Origin: Acinetobacter lwoffii | GTDB taxonomy: Bacteria; Pseudomonadota; Gammaproteobacteria; Pseudomonadales; Moraxellaceae | DNA: 64,000 bases | Direction: 5' to 3' | Assembly: GCF_015602705.1 (NCBI RefSeq) | Contig: NZ_CP059081.1 | Coordinates: 1,683,702 to 1,747,701, forward strand | Shown here: one piece after another, positions 37,987 to 48,250 of the stretch | Position numbering within the stretch: the first letter of the stretch is position 1 | Layout: every line of letters starts with the position of its first letter | Made by a program: the position numbers and the translations under genes | Notes under the pieces: model-generated | What the model saw: only the letters and a program-made list of their open reading frames with translations | Database searches by the model: none | What the model was told of the DNA's origin: nothing

Positions 37987-39096
37987 ATGGATCAAATTAT
38001 TCCGATCGACTATCGTGCTTTAGTGGACAATATGACCACGTGTATCTTATTGATAGACCGCGATCTTAATATTTATTATCTGAATTCTGCCTGTGAAGCC
38101 TTATTTGATGTGAGCTTATTCCGCGCGAGCGGCACATCCGTGCTCAATATTTTGCAAAACCCGACAGATGAGTTTAATACCGAAGAAGCCCTGAATAATA
38201 CTTTAACTACGGGACAGCCTTATACACGCCGCGAAGCCACTATTCTGGTCAACTTTAAAGACATTCATGTTGACTACACTGTTTCTCAGCTAAATCTGGG
38301 CAAACCTTATCATCCGCTACTGCTCATCGAACTCAATCCTCGCGATCGCATGTTAAAAATCTCTCGTGAAGAAAATCTGCTGCAACAGCATCAGGTAGCG
38401 CGTCAGCTGATTCGCGGTGTCGCGCATGAAATCAAGAATCCCTTGGGTGGCATTCGTGGCGCGACTCAATTACTGGCACGTAGTTTGAATGATCCACAAT
38501 ACAAAGAATTTACCGACATTATCATTAGCGAAGTCGATCGACTGAGAAATCTGGCCGATACCATGCTCGGTTCACGCCAGCTTCCAAGCTATGAACTGGT
38601 CAATGTCCATGAACCATTGGAACGTGTACGTTCACTGATTGCCAACCAGACCAAAAAGAAAATCAAGATTATCCGGGATTACGACTTGTCCTTACCGGAA
38701 GTTCTGGCAGACCGTGACCAATTGATTCAGGTCATTTTGAATATTTGCGCCAATGCCGTACAGGCCATGACCGAAAACAAGGAATTCTTTGTCGAACATC
38801 AACCGGAACTGATTTTAAGAACCCGGATCCAGCGTCTTTTTACTATTAACGGGGTGATTCACCGCTCTGTGGTACGGATTGATATTGAAGACAATGGCCC
38901 AGGTGTGCCGGAAGAGATTATCGAATCGGTGTTTTATCCGCTGGTCACCAGCCGTGCCAAAGGGACCGGACTGGGCCTCAGTATTGCTCAAAATATTATT
39001 CATCAGCACAACGGCATGATCGAGTGTCAGTCGGTAGCTGGAAAAACCGTCTTTAGCTTATATTTACCTTGGGAGTCAAATCATGTCGCGAAATAA
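37987..39096 (+). CDS. glnL: Nitrogen regulation sensor kinase NtrB
   Basis: Bifunctional kinase/phosphatase of NtrC, controlled by PII. 369 aa from ATG 37987, preceded by AGGA; an ATG at 37942 would add 15 residues. PAS domain at about residues 8-115 (MTTCILLIDRDLNIYYLN), H-box GVAHEIKNPLGG (His147), N-box ICANAVQAM, G-boxes DNGPGVP and GTGLGLS. No membrane segment, as expected for the cytosolic NtrB. Overlaps ntrC by 14 bases. glnA is not adjacent, unlike the enteric glnALG operon. Confidence 0.92.
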   Translation: MDQIIPIDYRALVDNMTTCILLIDRDLNIYYLNSACEALFDVSLFRASGTSVLNILQNPTDEFNTEEALNNTLTTGQPYTRREATILVNFKDIHVDYTVSQLNLGKPYHPLLLIELNPRDRMLKISREENLLQQHQVARQLIRGVAHEIKNPLGGIRGATQLLARSLNDPQYKEFTDIIISEVDRLRNLADTMLGSRQLPSYELVNVHEPLERVRSLIANQTKKKIKIIRDYDLSLPEVLADRDQLIQVILNICANAVQAMTENKEFFVEHQPELILRTRIQRLFTINGVIHRSVVRIDIEDNGPGVPEEIIESVFYPLVTSRAKGTGLGLSIAQNIIHQHNGMIECQSVAGKTVFSLYLPWESNHVAK

Positions 39097-40558
39097 AATA
39101 TGGGTGATTGATGACGATCGCGCCATGCGCTGGGTACTGGAAAAGACCTTTAAAGAGGAAGGTCTGGACGTTACCAGTTTTGAAGAAGCACAATCTGCAC
39201 TAGACCAACTGAGTCTGGAAGCACCCGATGTGATTTTGACCGATATCCGCATGCCGGGTATTGATGGACTTACCTTCCTGGGCAAGGTTAAACACAGTTA
39301 TCCTGACCTACCTGTCATTATTATGACGGCGCATTCAGACTTAGAATCGGCTGTTTCTAGCTATCAAACTGGTGCTTTTGAATATCTGCCTAAGCCTTTT
39401 GATATTGATGAAGCACTGGCGCTGGTAAATCGTGCAATTTTACATATCACCAAGCTACAGCAACAAGAATCAGCAAAAGCGGCTCCACCAATTCAATCTA
39501 CCGAAATTATTGGTGAATCGCCTGCCATGCAGGAAGTGTTTCGTGCCATTGGCCGTTTATCACAATCGCATATTACCGTATTGATTAATGGTGAGTCTGG
39601 TACAGGTAAGGAACTGGTGGCACATGCCCTGCATCGTCATTCACCACGCAGTTCAAAACCTTTTATTGCACTGAATATGGCGGCGATTCCAAAAGACCTG
39701 ATCGAAACCGAACTGTTCGGCCATGAGAAAGGTGCATTTACCGGCGCTAACACTCAGCGTCAGGGTCGTTTTGAACAGGCAAATGGCGGCACGCTGTTTT
39801 TAGATGAAATTGGCGATATGCCATTTGAGACCCAGACCCGTTTATTGCGTGTCCTAGCCGATGGAGAGTTCTACCGAGTTGGCGGTCATATTCCGGTTAA
39901 GGTCGATGTACGTATCGTGGCTGCAACACATCAGGATCTGGAAAAACTGGTTCATGATGGTCGCTTCCGTGAAGACTTGTATCACCGCCTGAATGTAATT
40001 CGTATTCATATTCCAAAACTGGCACATCGCAGTGAAGATATTCCAATGCTGGCACAGCATTTTCTGGCACGTGCCGGGAAGGAACTTGGGGTCAATCCAA
40101 AGATTCTGCGTCCTGAAACCCAAGAATATATGCAGAAATTGCCATGGCAAGGTAATGTGCGTCAACTTGAAAATACCTGTCGTTGGTTGACTGTCATGAT
40201 CACAGGTCGTGAAGTCTATCCGGAAGACTTGCCACCTGAGCTGAAACAGATTCCAATTCATCAGCAGGATCCGGGCGCGCCAATTCCAACGCTGAACCAG
40301 ATCGCACCACATCACTGGGATGAATTGCTGGGTCAATGGGCGATGCAGAAACTCAAAAATGGTGAAATGAAACTTCTGGATGTTGCAACGCCGATGTTTG
40401 AACGCACCTTAATTAATGCAGCCTTGCAACAAACCCGTGGCCGTAAACGTCATGCCGCAGAACTTCTAGGTTGGGGTCGCAATACTTTAACGCGCAAGCT
40501 TAAAGAACTGGGCATGGATACTACGGATGATGAAATCGAAGAAGAAATAGAAAGTTAA
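39083..40558 (+). CDS. glnG: Nitrogen regulation response regulator NtrC
   Basis: Sigma-54-dependent enhancer-binding activator of nitrogen genes. 491 aa: receiver domain with VIDDDRAMR and the phospho-acceptor Asp54 in ILTDIRMPG; AAA+ domain with Walker A GESGTGKE, the sigma-54 contact loop GAFTGA and Walker B GGTLFLDEIGDMP; C-terminal Fis-type HTH (TRGRKRHAAELLGWGRNTLTRKL). The GAFTGA motif confirms it acts on RpoN. It probably controls its own operon through the sites at 37726-37779. Confidence 0.96.
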   Translation: MSRNKIWVIDDDRAMRWVLEKTFKEEGLDVTSFEEAQSALDQLSLEAPDVILTDIRMPGIDGLTFLGKVKHSYPDLPVIIMTAHSDLESAVSSYQTGAFEYLPKPFDIDEALALVNRAILHITKLQQQESAKAAPPIQSTEIIGESPAMQEVFRAIGRLSQSHITVLINGESGTGKELVAHALHRHSPRSSKPFIALNMAAIPKDLIETELFGHEKGAFTGANTQRQGRFEQANGGTLFLDEIGDMPFETQTRLLRVLADGEFYRVGGHIPVKVDVRIVAATHQDLEKLVHDGRFREDLYHRLNVIRIHIPKLAHRSEDIPMLAQHFLARAGKELGVNPKILRPETQEYMQKLPWQGNVRQLENTCRWLTVMITGREVYPEDLPPELKQIPIHQQDPGAPIPTLNQIAPHHWDELLGQWAMQKLKNGEMKLLDVATPMFERTLINAALQQTRGRKRHAAELLGWGRNTLTRKLKELGMDTTDDEIEEEIES

Positions 40559-40568
40559 TCTTTCCATA

Positions 40569-40596
40569 TAAAAAAGCGCCGATTGGCGCTTTTTTG
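40569..40596 (+). terminator. Terminator of ntrBC
   Basis: AAAAAGCGCC / GGCGCTTTTTT stem with a GATT loop, 12 bases past the ntrC stop; symmetric enough to serve the convergent gene as well. Confidence 0.9.
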
Positions 40597-40607
40597 TTAA
40601 TGATAAT

Positions 40608-40934
40608 TTATGCAGTAAAACCCACATAGCGGAAATACCCATCTATGCCCAGATCAGACTTATAGATCACATAATTTGAATAAGTCGCTTGGGTGATTTC
40701 ATCCAGCATATTCACCTGATCATCATTGGCATGCAGATCATCTACAGAACGCGGCATGCTGTGCTCGAATTCATCGGTCATATATTCAAAGCCAATATCC
40801 ATGGCAATAAACAGGGTATGTTCACAAGGTTGCACATATTGCTCTTCTGCCCAATCAATCACGTTGTGCTGACAATGCGGACAAGCAATATTATCGGTGG
40901 CCTGAATCGAGAGTGGAATAAGTTGATAAGCCAT
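40608..40934 (-). CDS. Hypothetical protein with a CPHC motif, 108 aa
   Basis: From ATG 40934 (MAYQLIPLSIQATDN). A CPHCQHNVIDW knuckle near residue 19 and a further Cys/His pair (QPCEHTLFIA) suggest zinc binding in the N-terminal half; the remainder is acidic and soluble (DEFEHSMPRSVDDLHANDD). No good ribosome site precedes the ATG, and an in-frame ATG at 40973 would add 13 residues. No family or function known. Ends against the ntrC terminator. Confidence 0.65.
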   Translation of the reverse strand: MAYQLIPLSIQATDNIACPHCQHNVIDWAEEQYVQPCEHTLFIAMDIGFEYMTDEFEHSMPRSVDDLHANDDQVNMLDEITQATYSNYVIYKSDLGIDGYFRYVGFTA

Positions 40935-41013
40935 ATAAAAATCAATCTGTTTGCTATTCGTATATTTTAGCAAATTTTATGGACTGACTTTATTCAATTA
41001 AAAGTCTCGACGA

Positions 41014-41043
41014 TAAAAAAGGGATTTTTCAGATTCCCTTTTT
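41014..41043 (-). terminator. Terminator of the MFS transporter gene
   Basis: AAAAAGGGA / TTCCCTTTTT stem with an A/T-rich loop and a T-run on the minus strand. Confidence 0.75.
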
Positions 41044-41067
41044 GTATTGATAGATCTCAATGATTAA

Positions 41068-42273
41068 TTACTTATGAGCAGCCTTATAACGTGATAGTGC
41101 AGTGACGGCTACTGCCGATACGACCACTGCTGGTAAACTTGCCACAAGAATACCTGTGGTGCCCAAACCTAATGCCAGAATTTTTCCAGTTAATAATGGT
41201 CCAGTCATCGCCCCTAAACGCCCTAAAGAGATCGCACTGCCCACGCCTGTCACTTTGCCTGCGCCTGAGTAAAAAATCGGTGAGATCCCATATAGAATAG
41301 ATTGACCACCCGTAGAGAAAATGCCACCCATGACTCCCGCCAAAATTAATAACGGAATAGAAGTTGTGGTGAATAACAATACCAAGGCAACAAACAAGCC
41401 ACTATAAATGATGGTCGCCATTTGCCAAAGCTTTAAACGATCCAGTAAATAACCTAGGCTCAGGGTTCCAATAACCGCGCCCACCTGGAACACCAACATC
41501 ACCAGAAATGCCTGTTGTTTCTGCAAACCTTGTTCCATAAGTAAGTTAGGTAACCAGCTGATCAAAATATAATTGATCATTAAGGTAAAAAAGAAACCGA
41601 CCCAAAGAGGTACTGTATTTTTATACTGGCGCTGCTTGAACAAAACTTCAGCCATGCCCGGCACAGCTTCACCAGAGACCTGTACCTCCGCATTTACCTT
41701 AAGCTTATCTTTAAGAATAAACGCCATCAATGGAATCAGTGCTAAAGGTGTTAATCCCCCAATCAGGAACAAGGTTTGCCATTGAATCTCCGGAAGCAGC
41801 ATGGCCAGACCAGCAACAAAGATCGCCCCTACCGGTAAACCACAATACATCAAACTATTCAACTTGCCACGGTTGGCTTCGGTTGCTTCATCACCGACGA
41901 CTGAAATCATGGTTGGCATTGCCACGCCTAAACCCAGACCGGTAAAGAAACGCGCTGCATATAAAACTTCGATGCTGGGCGCAATTGCAGTCAGCGACAT
42001 AAACAGACCAAAAATAGTCACAGAGAGCATCAGGACTTTCTTTTGTCCCAAATAGTCCGCGATACGTCCGCCAAAGAATGCGCCAAATAGCATTCCAAAG
42101 ACACCCAGACTAAATACATAGCTCATTTGGATTTGATCTAAAGCAAAGCTTGCTGCAATTCCTTTCGCTGCAATCCCGGGAGCTTGAAGATCAAAACCTT
42201 CAAAAAATGCAACCCAGAAACACAAGATTATAGTTAATATTTTTTGGGCTTTTCCGCTGTATGGCTGTGCCAT
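41068..42273 (-). CDS. MFS transporter, aromatic acid:H+ symporter family (MhpT-like)
   Basis: 401 aa, 12 predicted TM helices. The opening FEGFDLQAPGIAAKGIAASF and the LMYCGLPVGAI segment resemble the 3-hydroxyphenylpropionate transporter MhpT; the loop GGRIADYLGQKKVL is the MFS A-motif. Members of this AAHS group (PcaK, BenK, MhpT) import aromatic or related carboxylic acids with protons. No catabolic genes are adjacent, so the substrate is open. Monocistronic with a terminator. Confidence 0.85.
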   Translation of the reverse strand: MAQPYSGKAQKILTIILCFWVAFFEGFDLQAPGIAAKGIAASFALDQIQMSYVFSLGVFGMLFGAFFGGRIADYLGQKKVLMLSVTIFGLFMSLTAIAPSIEVLYAARFFTGLGLGVAMPTMISVVGDEATEANRGKLNSLMYCGLPVGAIFVAGLAMLLPEIQWQTLFLIGGLTPLALIPLMAFILKDKLKVNAEVQVSGEAVPGMAEVLFKQRQYKNTVPLWVGFFFTLMINYILISWLPNLLMEQGLQKQQAFLVMLVFQVGAVIGTLSLGYLLDRLKLWQMATIIYSGLFVALVLLFTTTSIPLLILAGVMGGIFSTGGQSILYGISPIFYSGAGKVTGVGSAISLGRLGAMTGPLLTGKILALGLGTTGILVASLPAVVVSAVAVTALSRYKAAHK

Positions 42274-42548
42274 GACTGATCTCCATCAATAATTCACAAA
42301 CCGTTTGATAGTCTGACGATCCGTTACATTATTCTTAACCTAATCTTAATAGAGAAATAGCACGACAATAGTCGGGTTTAAGCACATTAGCATGTGTAAA
42401 TATCATCTAAATTAGACCTAAAAGATTGTATTTATAGACTTAATACATCTTAATAATATTTATTATATGTATTTATCAATAACTTAATTTAATAGTAGTT
42501 ATTTTTAATTCAACGATAGTCAAAACTTATACAAAACTACAAGCCGAT
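42274..42548. other. A+T-rich intergenic region upstream of the MFS gene
   Basis: About 275 bases (314 with the mnmG terminator). Presumably holds the promoter of the transporter gene. No operator-like palindrome, RNA gene or reading frame stood out. Confidence 0.5.
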
Positions 42549-42577
42549 AAAAAGCCCGCTTAACGCGGGCTTTTTTA
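42549..42577 (-). terminator. Terminator of mnmG
   Basis: AAAAGCCCGC / GCGGGCTTTT stem with a TTAAC loop, T-run on the minus strand, 10 bases past the stop. Confidence 0.9.
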
Positions 42578-42587
42578 GCTCAAAATC

Positions 42588-44468
42588 TTAAGCAGATTTC
42601 TTTGCTTGTGCATTCTTACGAATTGTAATCATCACCAGTTGAACTGCTGCAGGCGTCACACCCGGAATACGACTGGCTTGCGCCAATGTTTCAGGACGAA
42701 CATCTTTCAGTTTCAGAGTAATTTCACGGGAAAGACCCGACACGATGTCATAATCAAAATCCGCAGGAATACGGGTTTCTTCCAGACGTTTCATTTGTGC
42801 GACGTCTTCATGCTGACGGTTAATATAACCCGCATATTTCACTGCAATTTCAATTTGCTCACCAACAAATGGGGAGACTTCAGAATTGGTTAATTCTGCA
42901 ATTTGAGCGAATGAAATGTTTGGACGTTTCAACAAGTCAATCGCAGAACACTCTTTAGACAGATCTGCACCTGTCATTTCAACGAATTTTTTGCCCATTG
43001 GATTATTTGGTGCAGCCCACAGGTGTTGTAAACGACCCGTTTCTTTTTCCACTGCTTCCATTTTCTCACAGTACACTGCCCAACGCGCGTCATCCACCAG
43101 ACCCATTTCACGACCAATTGCTGTTAAACGCTGATCTGCATTATCTTCACGCAGCATCAAACGGTATTCGGCACGTGAGGTGAACATACGGTATGGTTCT
43201 TTGGTACCGAGTGTAATCAGGTCATCAACCAGTACGCCCATGTAAGCTTCATCACGTTTCGGTGTCCACTGCTCCTGATCCCAGGCACGGCGTGCAGCGT
43301 TCAAGCCTGCAAGCAAACCCTGCGCACCCGCTTCTTCATAACCGGTTGTGCCGTTGATTTGACCGGCGAAATACAAGTTATTAATTGCTTTGGTTTCAAG
43401 GGTAAATTTCAACGCTTGTGGGTTGAAGTAATCGTATTCAATGGCATAGCCCGGACGAAGAATGTGCGCATTTTCCATACCACGGATCGAGCGAACCAGT
43501 TCAAACTGAACGTCGAACGGTAAAGAAGTCGAAATACCATTTGGATAAAGCTCATGTGTATCCAAGCCTTCAGGCTCCAAGAAGACTTGGTGAGAATCTT
43601 TATCGGCAAAACGGTGAATCTTATCTTCAATCGATGGGCAATAACGTGGTCCAACACCTTCGATCACACCCGTGTACATCGGTGAACGGTCTAAACCGCC
43701 ACGAATGATTTCATGCGTGCGTTCATTGGTATGCGTGATATAGCAATTTACCTGCTCAGGATGCATAGACACATCCCCCATGAATGACATGGTCGGAGAT
43801 GGGAAATCACCCGGCTGTGGTGTCATCACAGAGAAATCCACTGAACGCGCGTCAATACGTGGTGGTGTACCTGTTTTTAAACGACCTACTGGCAAGTTTA
43901 ATTCACGCAAACGATGTGCAAGTGAAATAGATGGCGGATCACCAGCACGACCACCGCTAGATTTCTCCAGACCAACGTGGATGACACCACCTAAGAATGT
44001 ACCTGCTGTCAGCACCACAGTTTTCGCATCAAAACGGATACCCATTTGGGTAACCACACCTTTAACGGTATCGCCTTCAACAATCAGGTCATCTGCGGCT
44101 TGCTGAAAAATATCAAGGTTTGCTTGGTTTTCTAATGTTTCGCGAATAGCCGCTTTATAACGTACACGGTCCGCCTGCGCACGTGTTGCACGTACTGCAG
44201 CACCTTTACGCGAGTTCAAAATACGGAATTGAATACCGCCTTTATCGGCAGCCAGTGCCATCGCACCGCCCAAGGCATCAATTTCACGCACCAAATGCGA
44301 TTTACCAATACCACCGATGGCCGGGTTACAGCTCATCTGCCCTAAAGTCTCAATGTTATGAGTTAAGAGTAAAGTCTGTCGACCCATACGCGCTGCAGCC
44401 AGAGCCGCTTCCGTACCGGCGTGACCGCCACCGATAACAATGACATCGTATACTTTAGGATAATGCAT
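42588..44468 (-). CDS. mnmG: tRNA uridine-5-carboxymethylaminomethyl modification enzyme MnmG
   Basis: With MnmE it forms cmnm5U34 in tRNAs reading NNA/NNG codons. 626 aa. FAD-binding [17 protein letters not shown] at residues 13-29, the conserved [20 protein letters not shown] region, [16 protein letters not shown], and [13 protein letters not shown]; the C-terminal helical domain binds MnmE and tRNA. Full length. Divergent from the secreted protein gene at 44723. Confidence 0.97.
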   Translation of the reverse strand: MHYPKVYDVIVIGGGHAGTEAALAAARMGRQTLLLTHNIETLGQMSCNPAIGGIGKSHLVREIDALGGAMALAADKGGIQFRILNSRKGAAVRATRAQADRVRYKAAIRETLENQANLDIFQQAADDLIVEGDTVKGVVTQMGIRFDAKTVVLTAGTFLGGVIHVGLEKSSGGRAGDPPSISLAHRLRELNLPVGRLKTGTPPRIDARSVDFSVMTPQPGDFPSPTMSFMGDVSMHPEQVNCYITHTNERTHEIIRGGLDRSPMYTGVIEGVGPRYCPSIEDKIHRFADKDSHQVFLEPEGLDTHELYPNGISTSLPFDVQFELVRSIRGMENAHILRPGYAIEYDYFNPQALKFTLETKAINNLYFAGQINGTTGYEEAGAQGLLAGLNAARRAWDQEQWTPKRDEAYMGVLVDDLITLGTKEPYRMFTSRAEYRLMLREDNADQRLTAIGREMGLVDDARWAVYCEKMEAVEKETGRLQHLWAAPNNPMGKKFVEMTGADLSKECSAIDLLKRPNISFAQIAELTNSEVSPFVGEQIEIAVKYAGYINRQHEDVAQMKRLEETRIPADFDYDIVSGLSREITLKLKDVRPETLAQASRIPGVTPAAVQLVMITIRKNAQAKKSA

Positions 44469-44722
44469 AGTGGTAATTGAGAGATAAAAAAGAATAGCTG
44501 AGTATTATAGCAAATTTCACTCTAAAGTAGACAAATTCAGTTGAATTTATCCTGAGATAAATCGCACTTAACTCGCATAACAATAAAGCACTGTAATTTA
44601 ACTTTGCAGAGGGACTATATAAATTAAACATATAAACTGAGAAATTTACTCGATTTGCATTGTTTATTCTGGCGCATTTTTTAATCTATATGTTGGTTAC
44701 ATTACAAACAAAGGTATAAAAG

Positions 44723-45190
44723 ATGAATAAGAATATTTTCCTCTCAACCGTTCTATGTGGTTTATGTTTTGCGCCATTTGCTGCATCAGCGAATGATAAG
44801 GTCGAAACCATTTATAATGCACAAAAGTACCAACAGGTTTGTAAAGGCAAATCCCAAGGTGCACAAGTCAGTTTTGCCTATCGCGGCATTATCTGGAATG
44901 GTACCTGTGAGCCGCAGTTTTTCGCTTCATCCAAAAATGCTTCAATCAAAGGCGATGAAGCCGAACTCATGAGTACCTGTAGTGGCAACAGTGGTGCGAC
45001 TACTGCCACCATCAATGGTGCCGAAGTCAAAGGTAAATGTGCATTAGGCTTTATGCCACCACGCCCTCAGGGACAATCTCAGATGCAAAGCCAACCGATG
45101 CAGCCACATATGCAAAACCAGCCTATGCAGCATCAGATGAACCAGCCAGCACAGCCTGATTCACCAATGCAAGGCCAGCCAGGTATGTAG
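44723..45190 (+). CDS. Secreted protein with Met/Gln/Pro-rich tail, unknown function
   Basis: 155 aa with a clear signal peptide (MNKNIFLSTVLCGLCFAPF, cleavage near ASA-NDKVE). The mature core of about 85 residues has four Cys (QVCKGK, NGTCEP, STCSGN, KGKCALG) that could form two disulphides. The last 45 residues are a low-complexity tail of Met-Gln-x-Gln-Pro-like units (QPMQPHMQNQPMQHQ). A periplasmic or exported role is likely. The Met-rich tail could bind copper or simply be flexible; no function is known. Confidence 0.8.
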   Translation: MNKNIFLSTVLCGLCFAPFAASANDKVETIYNAQKYQQVCKGKSQGAQVSFAYRGIIWNGTCEPQFFASSKNASIKGDEAELMSTCSGNSGATTATINGAEVKGKCALGFMPPRPQGQSQMQSQPMQPHMQNQPMQHQMNQPAQPDSPMQGQPGM

Positions 45191-45233
45191 CCGATATATA
45201 TCTAAATAGTTTAGATTTCAAGTAAAAGCTTTG

Positions 45234-45266
45234 ACGGGCAAAGTGACTGCATTTTGCCCGTTTTTT
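45234..45266 (+). terminator. Terminator of the secreted-protein gene
   Basis: ACGGGCAAA / TTTTGCCCGT stem with a nine-base loop and a T-run, about 45 bases past the stop. Confidence 0.85.
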
Positions 45267-45334
45267 ATTGCTTATTTATTCATCTAGGCTAAACTGGAAA
45301 TATACCTATAAATGTATAATAAAAAGGCAAATTC

Positions 45335-46222
45335 ATGGATTCGGGGTTTTTTAGCGTTTTTTTGCCAATTACATTGGCAATTATGATGATGGGGCTGGGG
45401 CTAGAACTCACTATCAAAGATTTCCTGCGCTTAAGTCGCTATCCTAAAGTCATTTTTATTACTTTATTTGCGCAGTTAGTCCTATTACCCAGCGTTGCTT
45501 TTTTTATTTGTCTGATTTTGGACTTGCCCGCTTTGCTTGCTGTAGGTCTGATGTTGCTAGCCGCCTCACCTGGTGGCCCAACCGCGAACCTATTTAGCTA
45601 CATATATAAAGGTGATGTGGCACTGAATATTACTCTAACCGCCATTAATACCATCATCTCTATTTTTACCTTGCCCTTTATTGTCAATCTGTCCTTACAC
45701 TACTTTATGAGTCATGACTCAAACGTGACTTTTCCAGTTGAAAAGATTGTACAAGTGTTTTTAATTACCTTGATTCCCGTGATCATGGGTATGCTGCTTC
45801 GAGCCAAATTTCCAAACCTGTCGATTACTGTCAGCAGGCCCATGCGCTTACTCTCTATCGGTTTTCTAACCATCCTATTCATATTCGCCATTTTCAGAGA
45901 ACGTTCGAATTTGGTCGAATACTTTGCCAATATTGGTACAGCAACTGCGATTTTATGTTTTTCCAGCCTGTTTATTGGCTATTGCATCCCTCTACTCATG
46001 GGCATTCCAGAGAAAATGGCACGTGCTTGTACCTTTGAAATCGGCATTCATAACACTGCCATTGCCCTGACCATTGCGATATCGGTTCTGAATAATGTCA
46101 CGATGGCCATCCCAGCAGGCATTTATACGATTTTCATGTACAGTTTCGCCACCATTTTCGGTGTGCTGATTAGCCGCCAGCAAGTGGTATATAGTAATAA
46201 AAGTCGTTTATCAGATTTGTAA
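45335..46222 (+). CDS. Bile acid:sodium symporter family transporter, copy 1
   Basis: 295 aa, about nine or ten TM helices, BASS superfamily. Signature segments: MMMGLGLELTIKDF near the N-terminus, LLAASPGGPTANLFSY (the unwound helix region that binds sodium), LNITLTAINT and FEIGIHNTAIALTIA. Inner-membrane, likely Na+-coupled uptake of an organic anion such as a keto acid; substrate unknown. Followed 87 bases later by a closely related gene with no terminator between. Confidence 0.87.
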   Translation: MDSGFFSVFLPITLAIMMMGLGLELTIKDFLRLSRYPKVIFITLFAQLVLLPSVAFFICLILDLPALLAVGLMLLAASPGGPTANLFSYIYKGDVALNITLTAINTIISIFTLPFIVNLSLHYFMSHDSNVTFPVEKIVQVFLITLIPVIMGMLLRAKFPNLSITVSRPMRLLSIGFLTILFIFAIFRERSNLVEYFANIGTATAILCFSSLFIGYCIPLLMGIPEKMARACTFEIGIHNTAIALTIAISVLNNVTMAIPAGIYTIFMYSFATIFGVLISRQQVVYSNKSRLSDL

Positions 46223-46309
46223 TTTATTTGGCTGATTTTGCTATAAGGCTGTATGCTTTTCCAAAGAAAATCAGAAGTATTAAAACAATTTTCGACAAGG
46301 AGCATACAG

Positions 46310-47197
46310 ATGGATTCTGGCCTTATAACGATATTACTGCCGCTGGCACTTGCAATCATCATGATGGGACTTGGCCTTGAACTGACACCTCGGGACTTTA
46401 GCCGTGTCACTCGTCACCCCAAAGCCGTATTTATAGCATTGTTCTGCCAACTGGTTATTCTGGTTGGCATTGCCTTTTTGCTTTGCAAGCTATTCGCTTT
46501 AACCCCATTACTCTCAGTCGGATTGATGCTCTTGGCGGCTTCGCCAGGAGGTGCAACGGCCAACCTGTTTAGCTATCTGTTTAAAGGTGACTTAGCCCTC
46601 AATATCACTTTGACTGCAATCAATTCAGTCATCGCAGCGATTACCTTACCTTTAATTATTAATTTTTCGATCATGCATTTTATGCAGGATAGCCAGCAAG
46701 TCGGCTTGCAAGTTGGCAAAATCCTGCAAGTCTTTGCCATCATCCTGATTCCAGTAGGAATTGGCATGTTGATTCGGCGCTATGCTCCAGGCGTGACAGC
46801 AAAACTGAATCGGCCGCTGCGGATTTTTTCCATTGGCTTTTTGGTGCTGATTATTATTGCCACACTCATTAAAGAAAGAACAAATATCGGCGAATACTTA
46901 ACCCAAGTGGGTCTGGCGACTGCCTTATTCTGCATCCTGAGCCTGAGTATTGGTTATCTGATTCCGCGATTACTCAATATTAATAGCGCTCAAGCCCGCG
47001 CCAGTGCATTTGAAATCGGCATTCATAACAGCACCCTCGCCATGACCATTGCCCTAACTGTGATTGGCAGTGCTGCTGTGGCGATGCCAGCCGCGGTTTA
47101 TTCTATTTTTATGTATATCTTTGCTGCAATTTTTGGCAGCTTGTTGAATCGGCTTGCACCACTCCCGGCGCAAACACCACTAACGAATCTGGATTAG
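46310..47197 (+). CDS. Bile acid:sodium symporter family transporter, copy 2
   Basis: 295 aa from ATG 46310, with AAGGAG 7 bases upstream; an earlier ATG at 46253 is not supported. Same length as the preceding gene and the same motifs: MMGLGLELTPRDF, LLAASPGGATANLFSY, LNITLTAINS, FEIGIHNSTLAMTIAL. Clearly a tandem duplicate that has diverged at many positions. Probably transcribed together with copy 1 and terminated at 47216-47243. Confidence 0.88.
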   Translation: MDSGLITILLPLALAIIMMGLGLELTPRDFSRVTRHPKAVFIALFCQLVILVGIAFLLCKLFALTPLLSVGLMLLAASPGGATANLFSYLFKGDLALNITLTAINSVIAAITLPLIINFSIMHFMQDSQQVGLQVGKILQVFAIILIPVGIGMLIRRYAPGVTAKLNRPLRIFSIGFLVLIIIATLIKERTNIGEYLTQVGLATALFCILSLSIGYLIPRLLNINSAQARASAFEIGIHNSTLAMTIALTVIGSAAVAMPAAVYSIFMYIFAAIFGSLLNRLAPLPAQTPLTNLD

Positions 47198-47215
47198 ACA
47201 ACATCTGGAACGATT

Positions 47216-47243
47216 AAAAGGATGCTTCATGCATTCTTTTTTA
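47216..47243 (+). terminator. Terminator of the BASS gene pair
   Basis: AAAAGGATGC / GCATTCTTTT stem (one G-U pair), TTCAT loop, T-run. Confidence 0.75.
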
Positions 47244-47329
47244 TTTTTGGAATGGATTAAGAAGATAGCAGCGTTGAGTCTGAACTTCCGTTACAATAGC
47301 TTTTTGAAAAATGTATAAAGGTTATTTCT

Positions 47330-48235
47330 GTGAAGTGGTTACAAATTCATATTACGGTTGAACAGGCTCAGGTTGATTTTACTGAGACATTACTCAGCTC
47401 ACTAGGCGCAGTGAGTGTGACTTTGGATGATGCTGAAAACCAGGATTTGCTGGAACCACTTCCAGGTGAAACGCCACTTTGGAATAAAGTGATTGTGACC
47501 GGTATTTATGCGCAGGAAGAAGGCGAAGAAATCGATGTTGCCGCACTAGAAACCTTTATTCGTGCACAAATGCCAGATGCTCCGATCCGTCATGAGTTGA
47601 TTGAAGATCAGGCTTGGGAACGTACCTGGATGGATGCCTATGAGCCCATTCAGATTGCTGATAAATACTGGATCGTACCGGAGTGGATGGAAGCACCTGA
47701 TGCCGAGGCGGTGAACATCAAGCTTGATCCAGGTCTGGCTTTCGGAACAGGCAACCACGCTTCAACTTTCCTGTGCTTACAATGGCTCGGAAAGATTGAT
47801 GTGAAAGATAAAATTGTCATCGATTATGGCTGTGGCTCAGGCATTCTCGGGGTAGCTGCACTTCTCTTAGGTGCGAAAAAAGCATATGCCACTGATATCG
47901 ATCCACAAGCTGTACTGGCGACTCAGCAAAATGCTGAACTGAATGGCGTACTGGACAAGCTTTATGTAGGACTGCCAGAAGAATTTAGAGATGAGCTCGG
48001 CAATACCAAAGCTGACGTATTTGTTGCCAATATTCTGGCGGCACCACTAATGATGCTAGCTCCCGAGTTCGCAACTTTAATTAAATCTGAGGGACAGTTC
48101 GCACTTGCCGGAGTAATTGAAGAGCAAGTTGCTGATGTTACTAGCATTTACTCAAATTATTTTGATATATTAGAAGTAGAAAAACGAGATGAGCACTGGT
48201 GCCGTATCTCGGGTAAACGCCATAAGAATGAATGA
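47330..48235 (+). CDS. prmA: Ribosomal protein L11 methyltransferase
   Basis: Trimethylates L11 on the 50S subunit. 301 aa, starting at GTG with AAAGG 7 bases upstream. N-terminal L11-binding domain ([16 protein letters not shown]...), linker with [14 protein letters not shown], then the SAM-binding Rossmann domain: [20 protein letters not shown] and the NILAAPLM motif. First gene of the prmA-DUF3426-fis-purHD region. Confidence 0.96.
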   Translation: MKWLQIHITVEQAQVDFTETLLSSLGAVSVTLDDAENQDLLEPLPGETPLWNKVIVTGIYAQEEGEEIDVAALETFIRAQMPDAPIRHELIEDQAWERTWMDAYEPIQIADKYWIVPEWMEAPDAEAVNIKLDPGLAFGTGNHASTFLCLQWLGKIDVKDKIVIDYGCGSGILGVAALLLGAKKAYATDIDPQAVLATQQNAELNGVLDKLYVGLPEEFRDELGNTKADVFVANILAAPLMMLAPEFATLIKSEGQFALAGVIEEQVADVTSIYSNYFDILEVEKRDEHWCRISGKRHKNE

Positions 48236-48250
48236 GCCTATAAATAATCC

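Noticed and set aside
45060..45190. Short tandem repeats at the end of the secreted-protein gene as a CRISPR or VNTR array
   Set aside because: The similarity is at the amino-acid level (Met-Gln-Pro units); unit lengths are irregular and there are no spacers.
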